Assembly (NCBI RefSeq): GCF_001949145.1
Contig: NW_019091401.1
Location: forward strand, 1,165,407 to 1,229,406
Direction: 5' to 3'
From: Acanthaster planci
Taxonomy: Eukaryota > Echinodermata > Asteroidea > Valvatida > Acanthasteridae
DNA length: 64,000 nucleotides
Part shown: piece after piece, positions 8,704-20,935 of the stretch
Numbering within the stretch: position 1 is the first letter of the stretch
How the letters are laid out: every line of letters starts with the position of its first letter
Position numbers and translations under genes: made by a program
Notes under the pieces: generated by a model
Told to the model about the DNA's origin: nothing
Database searches by the model: none
What the model saw: only the letters and a program-made list of their open reading frames with translations

Positions 8704-11700
8704 GAACTATCCGGGGGACAGTGGTGAACAAAATGAGCCTCTTAGGGTGAAAGGAAGGCCATTGATTGGGGATCTAGTGTATTGAAAGCGCTGAATGCCT
8801 CTGCTGAATCCAGTTTCTGTAGTGCAGTCAACTACGGTCGTGCACAACTTCCCCGAGCACATAAGCTTAAATGTCATTTTCACGGCGACACGTCACGCGA
8901 GGTTACTTACAACAACCATAGAGCAACAACACACGAAGCTCATTAACGTCACTAGATTTCTGTTATGAACGGGAATCTGAAGTTGATTCGATTATAATTG
9001 TGCTTTCAACGGCGACTTGTTTGGAGATCTGACACATGCTTGGAGACCGTTCGCACACCAGATGGCCCATGTGCCGTGACCTTGCACCTTTCCTCTGAAC
9101 AGATCTCAATGGTAAGCAATATTCATGTATTCAGCATTCCGACAGTTATCATTGCATTGCCATTGTGCTAATATAGAGATGTCATCGTTGGTATGCACGC
9201 TATTTGCGGTTGCGTGCTGTTTACAGTCATATACATGTACATGTACATTGTAATATCGTCTGGTGTCAACTGAATAAAGTTGTTCTTTTCAATCAGTTGC
9301 TTTATGATTATTTTTTTTTGTTATAAATGGAAGAGCTTAATAACTCATACTTTGTCACGTCTCAGTCAAACTTGCTGAGTGCACGCTTCACAGCATCACG
9401 CATGACGTTCATTTGTCACAGTTTCTGTGTGTGGAAAGTGGCTACACAAACATAAGAGAAAGTGACATTTCACTAAACTTTCCAAGAGTTACACCATCAC
9501 TGACTCACGTAATCCCATTTCATTGGGCCTTTTGCACACGTTAGCCTTATTATTTGTTCAATAAAAGTTTTGAAATAAGTTTTGAAATTCACGACGTCAC
9601 GTCCACCCATCAATGATCCCAACTTGTAGTTGTATCTCTACAGACATGATCGGCTGGTATACTTAACATATTGTTCTTTCATGTCTGAGATTTAGCAAGA
9701 GTGGATCGCCAGTGTCTGGCCTGGGTTGTCATGACATAATGCCGACTTCACCAAATTAATAATCTATGCTGGTAGCACAGACAAAATCCATGTTTCATGA
9801 ATAAAGAAACAGGTGTTAGCTTCGTTTGGAAGAATCTGTTGTCCTACGAAGCTGCCCATTGATTTGGTTCTGTGCCTCCATCTACTTCCCGCTTGATAGA
9901 ACACTGCTTACAACTTGTATCAAAGATTGTTAGCCGGTCTTTGCTCTTTGTGTCTTTGTCAGATAGGTGCCTGTATACAGTGTTTATTGATCCTCGCTCA
10001 CACAGCAGGAATCGCTCTTCTTTGAGTCGTTCGGAAGCTTGGAGAACCTTCCGAGATCCACGTCAATTTTTGATGAGTCGAGTCTGTCGACCCCCCTCTG
10101 CGGAGAGTATTCTTCAAATTCTCTGTTTCACAACCTGTTGTTGCGCGCTAAGTTAAATACATGTAGTTTGTTCAGGAATCGTTCGCTTGATTGATTCTTG
10201 GGAAATATTCATGCAATGAATTTGTGTTTCCCCAAACAACTCATGATACGTTTTCCGGTCATTCCTGTCTCACCATTTCTATCGACAATTAGGTGGCCTA
10301 CTTCGGCCATCGAAAATCGTCTCCTCTCCGAGTGACAATATAATCACAATCAAGAACAGATATCGTGATACTTAGTCGATATGCAAGAACAAAGTGTCAA
10401 CATTAGACGTCAAGATTGCACCCGAAAGGTGCACCATTTTGTAACGCGCGAGCATGTCATTTATACGGATCAATACTAAAACACGACTCTTAAATGATTA
10501 TTTAAGAGGAACATGATATGACGAAGCAAGTTGCAATAATTCCAGACAACTTGCAATATCCATTACTGCAGAAGCGTGCTTTGTAGTGCCATGCTACTTA
10601 GTCCTATTCGTTACCAGTCCTCATAGCAAATGCTTTGAAAAGCCACAAGAAGTACATGTACATGGTTTGGTGAACACGGTGTTGGTTTGCCGAGCATGTC
10701 AACAAAGTATTTCTGTCAAGAAATTACAAATGAGGTTTCTCTGTGTCTCTGAACTTAAAAAACACCACATGAGGAACAAACGATGTGGAAAAATGAATCT
10801 TTTTAAAAGAAGCTTGTAGGACGAATTACAATGTAAGTGAGCTTTCGCTATTTGTTTTTGCAGCAAACTCTTTTTTTCGAACGTGCAGCATCGTCATTTT
10901 CAGCTTAGGTGTAAATTCAATAGATACCATCCATCACACAGGCTCATTCTGTCTGTCTTTGCAGAGACTGTTGCCTCAAGGTATCTAATTTGTGTCTGTC
11001 GCTTCTTCGAATCCTTTCTTTTCAAATCGTCCAAGGCTGGAGTGAGTTTGTTCGTATCTGAAGATGAGTGGTTGCTATTGAGACGGCAATTTCGCCTGAG
11101 GGATGTGTATTTACGAGAAGTGGCAGTTGTGGAGTGTGTTGTAATAATAATGAAAAGGCTTTCCTCTTCCCTATTTAAAACTTTCTTTCAACTGTTCTTA
11201 TTTTGTGCTGTGATTTGCCATTTGGACTGCTGCATACGCTTTGCGAAGGATTCATGGTGCAGCACTCAATGTTCCGACATTATGACTGGCCTAAAACCTA
11301 TTATTTTAAGGAAGTACGGTGGACGTGAAGAAAAGTATAATCAACAAATAAGGCAGTGTTAAAAATCTATCAAAACTAATTAAATCCAAAATAAATTATG
11401 AAAAAAATCCAGACAAGTAGAGTCTTAAGTAAGATTCAAATCAACAGCGGTCGCATCTAAAACGAAACGGTTTAAAATCCTGTATAGGCAGCGATTAGTA
11501 CTTGTTTTTAGGTTTTAGTTTGTTGTTTTCATTTTGAATTGTCGTCCAGGATTTCTTCTCCCTTTAAGGAACGTTGTTAATTCACACTTTACTAGTTCAG
11601 CGTCATTTTGAAATCAATAGCCCTATTTGACAGAGTTTGTCGCTCATATTTCAAAACACGGTGAGTAATATGCAATCAACCTGAGCTGTGGTATTTCGAA

Positions 11701-11784
11701 GATTTCCCCAACACACCCAATATTTCAACACGTCTGTCAGCCGACAGATCAAATGTTAAAGCATGCTATTATGTGACGCAACCA
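8704..11784. other. No gene firmly seen
   Basis: Several open frames occur (9872-10156, 10586-10819 and 10883-11362 on +), the last being 159 codons. They lack a recognisable domain, Cys/His pattern or supporting splice sites, and their composition follows the AT-rich background. An ACATGTACATGT run occurs near 9233. A decayed element is possible but not shown. Confidence 0.4.
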
Positions 11785-11798
11785 ATTGCCATGGCAAC
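11785..11798. promoter_or_regulatory. Near-perfect palindromic X-box motif
   Basis: ATTGCCATGGCAAC differs by one base from the ideal RFX-binding palindrome GTTGCCATGGCAAC. It lies about 2 kb upstream of the + strand gene at 13832. Function is inferred from the motif only. Confidence 0.45.
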
Positions 11799-13101
11799 AG
11801 CAATGCTACCCCCACTTAGCAGTCAGTTTACACAAGACTTGGTGTCCCGCGTCATAATCATTGGCCGGTCTGCGTGACCTCTACGACCTTCGGGTGACAC
11901 TGACCTCGCATTATATGACCCTAATTCATTCCAAGGATAGTGTTGTTTATTGTGGTAAGACACGGGTACAATAAGGACCGGGTTTGTCGGGAAAACACTC
12001 CCACAAAAACTGTACGAAACTGATCTTTATTGAAACTTACAGAGACTGGTAATCATGACAAAATTGCTCACGGCATAGTGCACAGTCGCAATTAAAAAAT
12101 GCATCACATTTCGACAGGTCTTTATTTTGCGATTATGAGGATAAAGCGCAAGATTTCTATCCATTCAGGAAGGATGCCCAGTTTGTAATGATACATACAG
12201 TGCATACGTCATTGAAAACAAGGCGTGTACGTGTCTGTCATACTGTTATGTGTTTATGTACAGTGTATAGAAGTCTGTCTTTGGCCACAAATCATGCTAA
12301 TGTCCTCCAATTGTGTCAAAACAGCGGTATTTGGGAAAAGGTTCCATTAGCTTGATTTTCTGAGTCGTGTCAACTTGCAGTATCGCCCAGACTCGTTGTC
12401 GTGACTTGAAGCACGTCCGCAGTATACCCCCCGCGTCTTCGTTGTGGTGGTGAGAAAAAAAATTAACCGAAATATGATCTCATTTTATGAAAACGCTGCT
12501 CTGATTCATACAAGGCAGGATATGTCGGCTTGCCTGTTCTCATATAGCTTAGAAAGACTCTTGTTCTTTGTATTGGCATAGGAATAAGAAAATAAATTGA
12601 ATCAAAGGACCTCTGCCAAAACTCGATTTCACCCGGCCGTTTTTTTTTTTTGCATATAGGCATCAGCTCATTTCTATGTTTGGTCTAATCATGGAGGAAC
12701 TTGAAGGAATGATATAATGTAGAATAATATACAATCCGCACTTCACAACGTAAGTATCGGCACTTGAGTGCGAGATACTGACACGTTTCCAAAAGAGAAG
12801 TACATAGCTCCCTACTTTATCCAGCTTGGGCTCCACTCTAACCACAACAGAATGCGCCGTTTTCACTCGATTTGCTCATGTTATTCTCATCGAGTCCTGC
12901 ATGACGATCAGAGTCCAACCATACACAGTAGAAAAGCGGACAAGAAATACAAGACCAGAGTCAGACCCGCCACAAACCTCCCGATCCACACTGAATCTCA
13001 CCTGGCCCTTGTACATGTACAGGTGCTCACAATAAGCGCACTCGACGGTTCCTATGGTAGCCGCGGTTCGGTAGTGCGTCGCTACTGTAGCCTGTGTTTA
13101 C
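11799..13101. other. No gene seen
   Basis: Intergenic or intronic sequence. Overlapping short frames at 12463-13106 on both strands are not convincing. The 3' side abuts the candidate minus-strand exon. Confidence 0.4.
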
Positions 13102-13407
13102 CTTGAAATTGTTGGTATCGAGTCCAGCGTGATAAATCACAATTACCCCCTGCCGGACAATTACTTCTGTCAAAATCTGAACTTCGCAGTCGAGATGAAT
13201 GAGATGAAGCATTATGGTTCCTTTCGTTGTTAAGCACGACTTCACTGTCCAAAAGAACCGGTGGAACCGCTCAACAATGCTGGACGACACTGTAATGGTT
13301 TTTCGTTCCATGAACTTGGTTGAGTTAAATATGGTGGGCGTCTTTCCTTGAATATAATGACCGTACTGACGCAAGTGGAGGTCGAACCAAACTCCGTGTG
13401 GTGTCCG
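13102..13407 (-). CDS. Candidate internal exon, unrecognised protein
   Basis: On the minus strand a pyrimidine-rich acceptor (gtatttcttttag at 13408-13420) is followed by 306 bases, exactly 102 codons with no stop. A donor (TTCAAG then gtaaac, 13096-13101) comes next. Both ends are phase 0, so the exon could be skipped without changing frame. The peptide starts RTPHGVWFDLHLRQYGHY and has a plausible globular composition: aromatic residues, two Cys, and alternating hydrophobic stretches such as TIMLHLIHLDCEVQILTEV that suggest beta strands. I do not recognise the family. Preceding exons would lie above 13407, so the + strand gene at 13832 may sit inside an intron of this gene. A weak 36-base candidate exon (about 13512-13547) could precede it in frame, but its acceptor is poor. 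Confidence 0.45.
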
Positions 13408-13831
13408 CTAAAAGAAATACAAGCAAATTCACACTGCGGTCTTATTTGGTTGTAAAGTCAGCGTGTTGCTAGGGCAAATTATTCGTCGATGATTCAGTTG
13501 ATGAAACTCACTTGAATGGCTGGAACAAGTCTTCTGGATTGAGGTAGCTAGTGACTGCTCTGGTGTGGTACTTTCTATCTATTGCTTCCTCCAGTTTTGG
13601 CTTATTCGTATCAGTTTATAACTTGGGCAAGATTTATCGACTAATACTGCTTTCTTATACATATATTTTATTTTTGCAGATGACATCTTTAGGCAATGCT
13701 AAGAGTTTGAGCTTTAAGGACACAGTGAAACTACGAACGGGACTCATTTTTTCGTCAGATTTGTGTATTCCCATAGCCACCCTCATGGTGCCTTAGTAAC
13801 GCCACGCCCACCATCACCGCACCCCCCAAAA

Positions 13832-14809
13832 ATGAAACCGACATCCAAGAAGCCATCCAGTGCGCCTGCGCGGATATCGGCCAAAGATGACATCTGGAAG
13901 GACATCCACGACTGGGCCAAACCGAGCGGATCACGTGGGGAGGATGGGGCAGAGTACGAAGGGGAGGGGACGGCCATGATTGGCTCCCAACTGAAGGACA
14001 ACGTCACCGAGCAACGCATGCTGGAAGGGCGGCTCTTGGACCTGTCTAAGGAGAGGTATAAGTTCATCGTCCAGGTTGCGTGGCAACGAAAGGCCTTTGT
14101 AGATCGTCAAAAGGCCAAAACTGGGGTCATGAAAGACTTGCTGAATGGGATAGACACCTCGCAAGTGGCCACTGGTAAGGGCAAGAACTACAATGCCCGC
14201 ATGCACGCACGACATGACACTTACAAGGAACTTGTGCTCAAAACGTACGGAGAAGAACAGAAGAGTAAACAATCCTCCACGCCGATGAAGGACGACTGCT
14301 CAGAGGGGGGTCTGCTGGAGATGAAACCCATCTTTCCTAACCCTATTCGTCCTGTATTCAAGACGGAGGTCCCTTCTTCATTGGGCAGCCAGCGATTCAA
14401 TCAAGCGCGTCACTTAATGCTGGACCGACGGAAAAACGCTGGCGTGAATTTCCCTTCCATCGAAGCGAGTCCCGCCAGCAGCGTCGGGGGCCGAGTCTCG
14501 GGCCGTGGTGGTGTCCGGAGCCAGGGCCTCATCACACAACGCCAGAGCACGCCGGCCAACTTCCTCCGGCGGGACGTCCACAAAATGGTCTCGCAGTTGG
14601 GTGAGTTACGGGAGACTAAGTCAGCCAGCAGTATCCCTAAGTACCTGAAGTACCGGGCAGTCTACGACGGCCGGTTTAACCGCTTGGAGAAGGTGCTTTG
14701 CAAGCCGTACACGGGGACCGAGATGGATAGCATGAGAAGTCTCCTACGGACTCTACCACCGGCACCTGCTCCCTCATCACCTTCTCCAGCGCCAGCTAGT
14801 GATGCGTGA
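13832..14809 (+). CDS. Unrecognised 325-residue basic protein, intronless
   Basis: One open frame runs from ATG (context ccaaaaATGa) to TGA. The frame stays open upstream to 13718, so an upstream exon spliced at a cag near 13758 cannot be excluded. I chose the ATG at 13832 as the first in frame. The product is basic. It has a Lys/Ser/Pro-rich N-terminus, a helical region at about residues 45-95 (LKDNVTEQRMLEGRLLDL and following) that may form a short coiled coil, a low-complexity Gly/Ser/Arg stretch around 215-245, a more conserved-looking segment KYRAVYDGRFNRLEKV near 275-295, and a Pro/Ser/Ala tail. There is no membrane segment or signal peptide. The exon is much more GC-rich than its flanks, which supports coding. 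I cannot assign a function. A near-perfect X-box 2 kb upstream would fit a ciliary gene, but that is weak. A single long exon amid spliced genes could also indicate a retrogene. Confidence 0.65.
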   Translation: MKPTSKKPSSAPARISAKDDIWKDIHDWAKPSGSRGEDGAEYEGEGTAMIGSQLKDNVTEQRMLEGRLLDLSKERYKFIVQVAWQRKAFVDRQKAKTGVMKDLLNGIDTSQVATGKGKNYNARMHARHDTYKELVLKTYGEEQKSKQSSTPMKDDCSEGGLLEMKPIFPNPIRPVFKTEVPSSLGSQRFNQARHLMLDRRKNAGVNFPSIEASPASSVGGRVSGRGGVRSQGLITQRQSTPANFLRRDVHKMVSQLGELRETKSASSIPKYLKYRAVYDGRFNRLEKVLCKPYTGTEMDSMRSLLRTLPPAPAPSSPSPAPASDA

Positions 14810-17800
14810 GTGAGTTCACCAGGGTATATGTGCTGGAATTCATCAGATGACCGGTTATCCACTACAATTATTACTGGGCATTGTGGCAGAGATGTGAAAC
14901 CTCAAATTTCGAAACGTCAAGTATAAGTATTATGAAGAAGGGCATTACATGTGTTAACTATGTCAACTGAAATTGCGCAGTAATACAGTTTAACCCAGTT
15001 TAGAACCCTTCTATAAAAGTGAATGGCAATAGGTGTAGCTAAATGTGGAATGACATCTTGGGTAAGTGTCCACGCTGCAAGTTTTGGTGCTAATGACTGA
15101 CGTCAAATGCCATGTCTAACAGTCGACGTATCAGCCATTATTTACTGAATGACGAACACGGTAAGATCATGAGCCGGGATACTGTATGATGTCATAAGAA
15201 GTTGCATCAAATTTTCTCCGGGAAAAATTGAAGAACTGATCAGAAAATACATGAGACTTCTAATAACAATTTATTTTCATAATTTGTTAAAAACCCATGT
15301 ACTGAACGAAGTACATTGATTTGTACTCAAATACTGCACTGCTATTGTTTGAAGCGATGTGAACAACGAAAAACAAGAAAAAAGATTAATGAACTTTTTC
15401 AGTTTATTCACGCTGACATTTACATGGGATACACACAAAATGGGTCGAAAAATAATTAGTGACTATATGCTAAAAGTCTCTTCTGAAAGTCAAGTTTATA
15501 AAAGTTGCAAATCTTAATTATATGTTGCTTGATCATTGATTCATTTTCAAGACCTAAGGAGAGAGGAAATAATGGCACAGAAGGTAATTAAAATTAGTGA
15601 TATTGATAGGTCTGATAGTGCTTTGATCTTATAAACAAAAGTGAACCCATAACACTTTTTTTAAACCAGAAAATTACATCACATTGCATGCCATGACGAC
15701 AGCATCGTTTAGAGGCGTGTATGCCGAATGAGATATTACATAATTTGATCTTTATTAGTAATATTTACCCATACATGCATTTTAAACGAAATAAATCTTC
15801 TAAAAGAATTTACACCATTATGGGCATTTTATGATTTATTTCAGTTTATGGTTAATTAATGGTTTATTTCAGTATTTCACGCAAATCACATTTTTTTACC
15901 CAACAAGTTCACCGAATAACGAAGCAAAGCCATGTATGTTCAATATCAGTTCTGACTCAGTAATACATGCTTTTATAACTTAAAATCTAAATATAGGACA
16001 AGTAAGACTTGAGGGTTTGCACTGTAGGAGGCTTGTGGGCGCACCATTTTAGGGGAATACCTTTTTAAAGCTTTTGACTTACTGACTGGTGATGTAAATG
16101 TATGGCACGTGTTATACAATAAAGGCCTCAATCAAATGAGAGCGCTTTATATAAGAGTTATGCGACAGTCCGAGAGCGATGACTTGACATGTAATGTGTA
16201 CAGGCTAGTGAAGGGATTGCTGACTTGGCAGGGAAGAGCAATGCAAGTCCAACTTTATTCAGGTCTGCTATCTCCAATGCCTTATCAGACAGCCCACTCC
16301 ACTATTTCTCTCAAGAAGACCAGAGCATCATTGTAAGTGGGATCATCAGTGTACTACACCGTACAAAAACCTATGCAATAAGTTCATTTGAGCCACTCGA
16401 GGTGGCCAACGTTGGCCAGGGCCCCCCAAAAGAGCCCCTTTTTGTTAAATAATGAGAGAGGCGATTTGGGGGTATCTTTCAATAGCCTTTTTTTCCAAAA
16501 GCATTTCAGCTTGATTGCTTGGATAATTAGCCTTTACTGTTCGACGATGATGCACTGAATTTTTCTTTTAAAGACTTTTCATAAATTTTTTCTTCAAAGG
16601 ACCAACGAATTGGCATGAGACAAACAAAAACAAACAAAAAATTGCCCATGCCGTTCTTGACATTTGTATGAGGGTTGCTTTGAGGTCAATTTTCAAAAGA
16701 CACCATTCATTTCAGAAGTTTGCTGTTCAAACTGTGAAGCCAAAATTTGCTCATTAATACATTCCTGACAAAAGGTTGCTGGGTGACTTATTGCCCTGCC
16801 ACGTATGTTCACTCCCATGCCTTTGTACACCATTTAGTTGAGAGTTAGCGCATGTGCATTCGATCACTTTATTGTGTATTTCGAGGAAAGCGACGTTGAA
16901 CACTGTTCCGACACTTTTTTCTTCTGATGGATACCATAATTTATTTTTAACAAATACAAACAAATACGGTTCACGGAAATAATCTGATAACTAAAAATGA
17001 TTAGACAGCATTATACCACCGTATTAGATGAACCCAGTTGTACAAAATTGGAAACAAATTCCGAAAAAGTGATTTATAAAAAAATAAACACGATCAGATT
17101 TGAAAGAAAATCTGTCCACAGTGTTTCCCATTTTTGAACCACTTCTCCAGTTTATCCAAACAAACAAAATAAAATATCGTGTGTATAAAGTCGTGATAAA
17201 GAGCTCAACTCTTCAGAACTTCAGTTCATATCCTCCTAATTATATAAGTTAATTTGTCCCATGTTCTGTCGATCACGCAGGGTCAGTAAGTTACGGAAGT
17301 AAAAGAAGGACCGCAATGAATTCTTGTATGCTATATCTTGCTAAGGGGAGTTGCTCTCTTACCACGACGAGTTGGAAAAGGGGAGGCTGAACGCCCTTGC
17401 ACAGTACACCTGGGGGCGCTGTTCATGATGCGTATATCCCTGCTTCAAGAAGCACAATACGAAGTTAACCTATTTTATACAGCCCTCTCAGGTAAATGAA
17501 GATTGCATTACAAAAATGATTGAAATATAATTTCAAGTTTCTAGGCTTCTCATGACGAATAACAAGCTGTTGCTGTGATGTCATTTCACGAATAATGAGC
17601 TCCGCAACAATTGCCTGTCGAACGCGGTTATGACCAAGCTTTGCTCGCTATCCTGTCGCTATGTACTGAATCTGTTGCAATTCACTATAGAAACAAATAT
17701 CTCCAAAATTGTAGCAAATTTTGAAATGGCGGCGACATCGACAAATAGCACTACACTTCGGATAATCAAATTATGTTGGAGAATTAAGCATGAAATAAAA

Positions 17801-18086
17801 AAATGCACTATGCAGTTAAGAAAGCAAAACCGATGAAAAAACGGTGTAGTGGGACACAAAATAATAAGACACGTTTAGAAGGACTACATGAAGAAAAAAT
17901 ACAGGCCCTTTTCAGTTCGCATCTACGCACTGTATTTAGAAACAACTACGGTCAACTATGGTCTATTCATTTTGACTCCTGAAAAGTCACTTCAAATTCC
18001 ACGTGCTCCTGTTTCGCTCCTCGGAAAAGTTCAAGGAAACAACTACGTGGAACATGGGGAATACGCCTCCAAACCAAAAATTCCCT
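14810..18086. other. 3' flank and intergenic sequence, no gene seen
   Basis: AT-rich sequence with ATTAAA/AATAAA words (for example near 15790) that could end the transcript of the 13832 gene. A 36-codon frame from ATGGCGGCG at 17728 has a gene-like start context but no donor or homology. Frames near 16109-16452 are overlapping and unconvincing. Confidence 0.4.
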
Positions 18087-18145
18087 TTGTTGGAAACCAA
18101 GCTTTGTTGAAAACCAGGATTTCCTTTTATTGGAAACGAGGTCCC
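18087..18145 (+). repeat. GGAAACC-type short tandem repeat, shared with 35388-35440
   Basis: Three spaced GGAAAC or GAAAACC words with AAGCTTTG and AGGATTTCC between them form a degenerate tandem array. The same words occur in the same order, inverted, at 35388-35440, so this is a dispersed repeat and not part of a gene. The open frame 17888-18292 runs through it. Confidence 0.6.
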
Positions 18146-19257
18146 AAGCAAAGTAAACTTGCCGCTCTGACTGCATCTCACTCTGAGGACACACTTTACA
18201 ACGATGGAGAGCTAATTGGACTAGACGCAGTGATAACCAAATCGCCGAAAACAAGTAGACTAAAAGGCTTAAGAACCAACAGAAAAGAATAAAAAGTGGG
18301 TAGATCTGTTGTTTATGAACTCTGCTATTTCCATACTGGGTTCCAAATTAACCATTTCAGCTATTTATTCAGTGTTACTACTCAGCAAATTATATACACA
18401 CTTCGTATCGTCTTCGTTTCCTTTCCATTTGACTAGTCCTTGCTATTTTTCTCAAAAAAGACAGGTCTCAGAGATCTCTACATTTGCAAAGCGTTTTAAA
18501 ATGCAAGCCAATAAATAAAAATGTGTGTGACAGTAAACTGTATAAAGTTCTTCGGCAGAGTCACTTACGAATTTACATAAAAACACCGCGTTGCGCTATT
18601 CTAGTTATACCTTCATACAAAGACACAATTAACATGTTATAAAGGCTAGCCTTTGGGGAAACCCGTGATCAAAGAAATATATTAAGACTGTAATTACATT
18701 CATATGCGTCATTCAGCAAATGCATCTTGTTTGAAGCACCCTGGTGTTACATCATTGGTTGGCATCTGCATCCAGTAATTCTACAAAACCACAGTGATAT
18801 CAGCGTTTATGTCAGTTGACCCGTTGAAGCAATGAAATATCTTCACGACCAAGCAGCTGACAATCGCAACTATATTCAATTTTCTTTTGTGGTGTGTTCA
18901 GGGAATGTAGGAATGTGGAGGGATTTTTAAATTCGGTCCCCGGCATTTAGTTGTACGAAGAAACCCAATGCATGTACTGTGGGTTTTTTTTTAGCAAAAG
19001 GGAGCATTCTATTGTTATTTGTCTTTACTTCGGAAATGTTCACATACAACACATGAATGTATCCCCGTCACCTGATTTGGGGGTCGTACATCATGTGTCG
19101 TGAAATATTCACTGTAGTGTGTACATCTATAACCCAACTCGGTTGAATATGCCGTTGTGATACGTGGTGTACGTGGGAGGCATAGTTGCGGCTCATTACA
19201 CAAAAAGCTCTACGGACGATACTGATAAAACACATCTGTGGAATTCCATTACTACTG
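18146..19257. other. No gene seen
   Basis: AT-rich sequence with short frames only. Confidence 0.4.
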
Positions 19258-20289
19258 TTTACAACGGCGCATCGTCGCATCGTCGCGTTATCGTTTTTGA
19301 GAGCTTTTTCGGCAGTTATAGGTGGCGCTGTCAAGCTATGGCTCGGTCACCCTTCCTGTAAACGTAAACCTATATGTATAGCACTGCAGAAGAGTTTGCA
19401 CAATTTGTTACTTTTTGGAAAAAAGTTAGCCGACGAAACCTACTTTTCTTCCCATCCCGATTCCTGAAGATGGACACAAATTCAGATTATAGGGGCCTAC
19501 ATTAATGAACCCAGTATCCTGTCAAGTACATTAATGAATACTTTCGGAGCCTATGATCCAACTGACTCAACAGTGGGGTGCCTCCCTTATTCCAAAAATT
19601 GTGCATTTATTTTGATTTGTCCATGGTACTCAACTATTACTGTGTATGATGTGACTACACAGTATCCAATAATTTTGTGGGAAAAGAGTTCTAGTGGCCC
19701 AGTTACTTGGACCATGCTCTGCACTGTGTCTCGCTGATAGTCTAATAAATCATCAAAATAGCCGTTTTAATTTTTTCTGGATAGATTAAACTCCCTCTTC
19801 CAAGTTAAACGACTGTTCAAAATGGCGCCTTCTGGTTCACAAAATTGTACATAATGTCACTTTATTACTTTTAAGGCAGTTCCTGACCAGTACAGTATTT
19901 CACTTTTATTTTATCTTATCCGATTATTTTGCAATCCCTCCTCAACCTTATGTTAAGTGACTTTGTAATTGCATCGTTGCAACGGATCGATTTACTTATC
20001 TACGCGTAGGCCCCACTTGTCAGGAGATAAACTTGTTTGCCATTAGTTTGGAGCAGGTTACACCTATCCTGAAATCTACGGTAGTTGGCAAATTCCACAT
20101 GGTGTGTATTGCAGGTATTTATCAAAATTGCTTCCAGAAGTGATTGAGAAAGAACATTTTTTGTTTAAGTGGTTACATCTAACAGCGAAACACTGGATGG
20201 GCTTAGTGCCCAAATGAGACAATGCGACGATGCGACGACACGACGCGACTATGCAAAGATACGACTACGCAAAGATGCGCCTTTGTAAA
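19258..20289. mobile_element. 1.03 kb element with 16-bp inverted ends
   Basis: TTTACAACGGCGCATC at 19258-19273 is matched by the reverse complement of 20274-20289 (TTTACAAAGGCGCATC), 15 of 16 bases. Inside each end lie CG-rich words: CATCGTCGCATCGTCGCG on the left and repeated GCGACGA/GCGACTA units at 20222-20265 on the right. The interior has no transposase frame, so it would be non-autonomous. I found no clear target-site duplication. Confidence 0.55.
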
Positions 20290-20790
20290 TGCCAGCAATC
20301 GAATATTTTCTGTCAGCTAGTGAAATTATTCTTACCATTGCACTCGTTAACATGCATTATTCGAATAGTAGTCAACAGCATTCCCAAAGCCCAGTCTTAA
20401 TGCTAATTGCAAGGCGTGTAGATCCTCCATTCCGCGTGCTCCATGGAGTACAGCTTAATCTTCCTGATTTCTTTCGAGTCGGCCGAATGATTCAATCGCA
20501 TCAGGGGAGCTTCGCTTCCTTCCTTCCCAACTTGTATCTCGTTGGTGGTGCTAGCTAGCCAGAAGCGGCCGCCAGCAGCTTGAATTCCCTGCAAACTTTC
20601 GATACTATCACGGGGGCTGTGCTTGCGGAAAATGGTTGAGGAAAATTGCCGGAGTTCTGTCAGAACCAATGAGAGAGAGAATGGTTAAGCAAGGCTATTA
20701 AACTTCCTTGACGAAACAAATTATGGGAAAATGACCAAAAAAAAAATAATTTTAAATAATTTTTGAATTTTAGTAGGTGACATAATCCAT
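20290..20790. other. No gene seen
   Basis: Short opposing frames (20289-20558 + and 20403-20669 -) overlap and mirror each other. There is no motif. Confidence 0.4.
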
Positions 20791-20935
20791 ATGAGGATTC
20801 TGGACCAGCCCCGCCCAAATCCGACACCTGTTTCAGTTCCCCCATAGGCCTATACCACGGCAAAAAGTCACCAACGACGCCCCGGCCGCGCCTATGAGGT
20901 GAGGCCGGCACTTGCTACCCTAGCTGCATGCGCTC
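20791..20935 (-). repeat. Left arm of an inverted repeat pair around the Polinton-like block
   Basis: On the minus strand this matches 26432-26562 on the plus strand over most of its length: AGCTAGGG, GTCGTTG, TTTTTGCC, GGTATA, CCTATGGGGGAA, GGGCGGGGCTGGTC and AGAATCCTCAT occur in the same order. The orientation (GAGGATTCT outermost) is that of terminal inverted repeats. It may be the terminus of the element at 21.5-25.3 kb or two copies of a dispersed repeat. Confidence 0.6.

Noticed and set aside
9870-10156. Possible coding frame on either strand
   Set aside because: Both strands stay open for about 90 codons, but neither shows a motif or splice signals.
10883-11362. 159-codon frame on the plus strand
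   Set aside because: No domain, no splice context and no codon-use contrast with the AT-rich surroundings; the Cys residues show no regular pattern.
13512-13547. 36-base exon upstream of the candidate exon at 13102-13407
   Set aside because: It would join in frame, but the acceptor is purine-rich and weak and the stretch is too short to judge.
17728-17836. Gene start suggested by ATGGCGGCG
   Set aside because: A 36-codon frame without donor, homology or downstream exon; similar ATGGCG words occur at 19824 and 47014.
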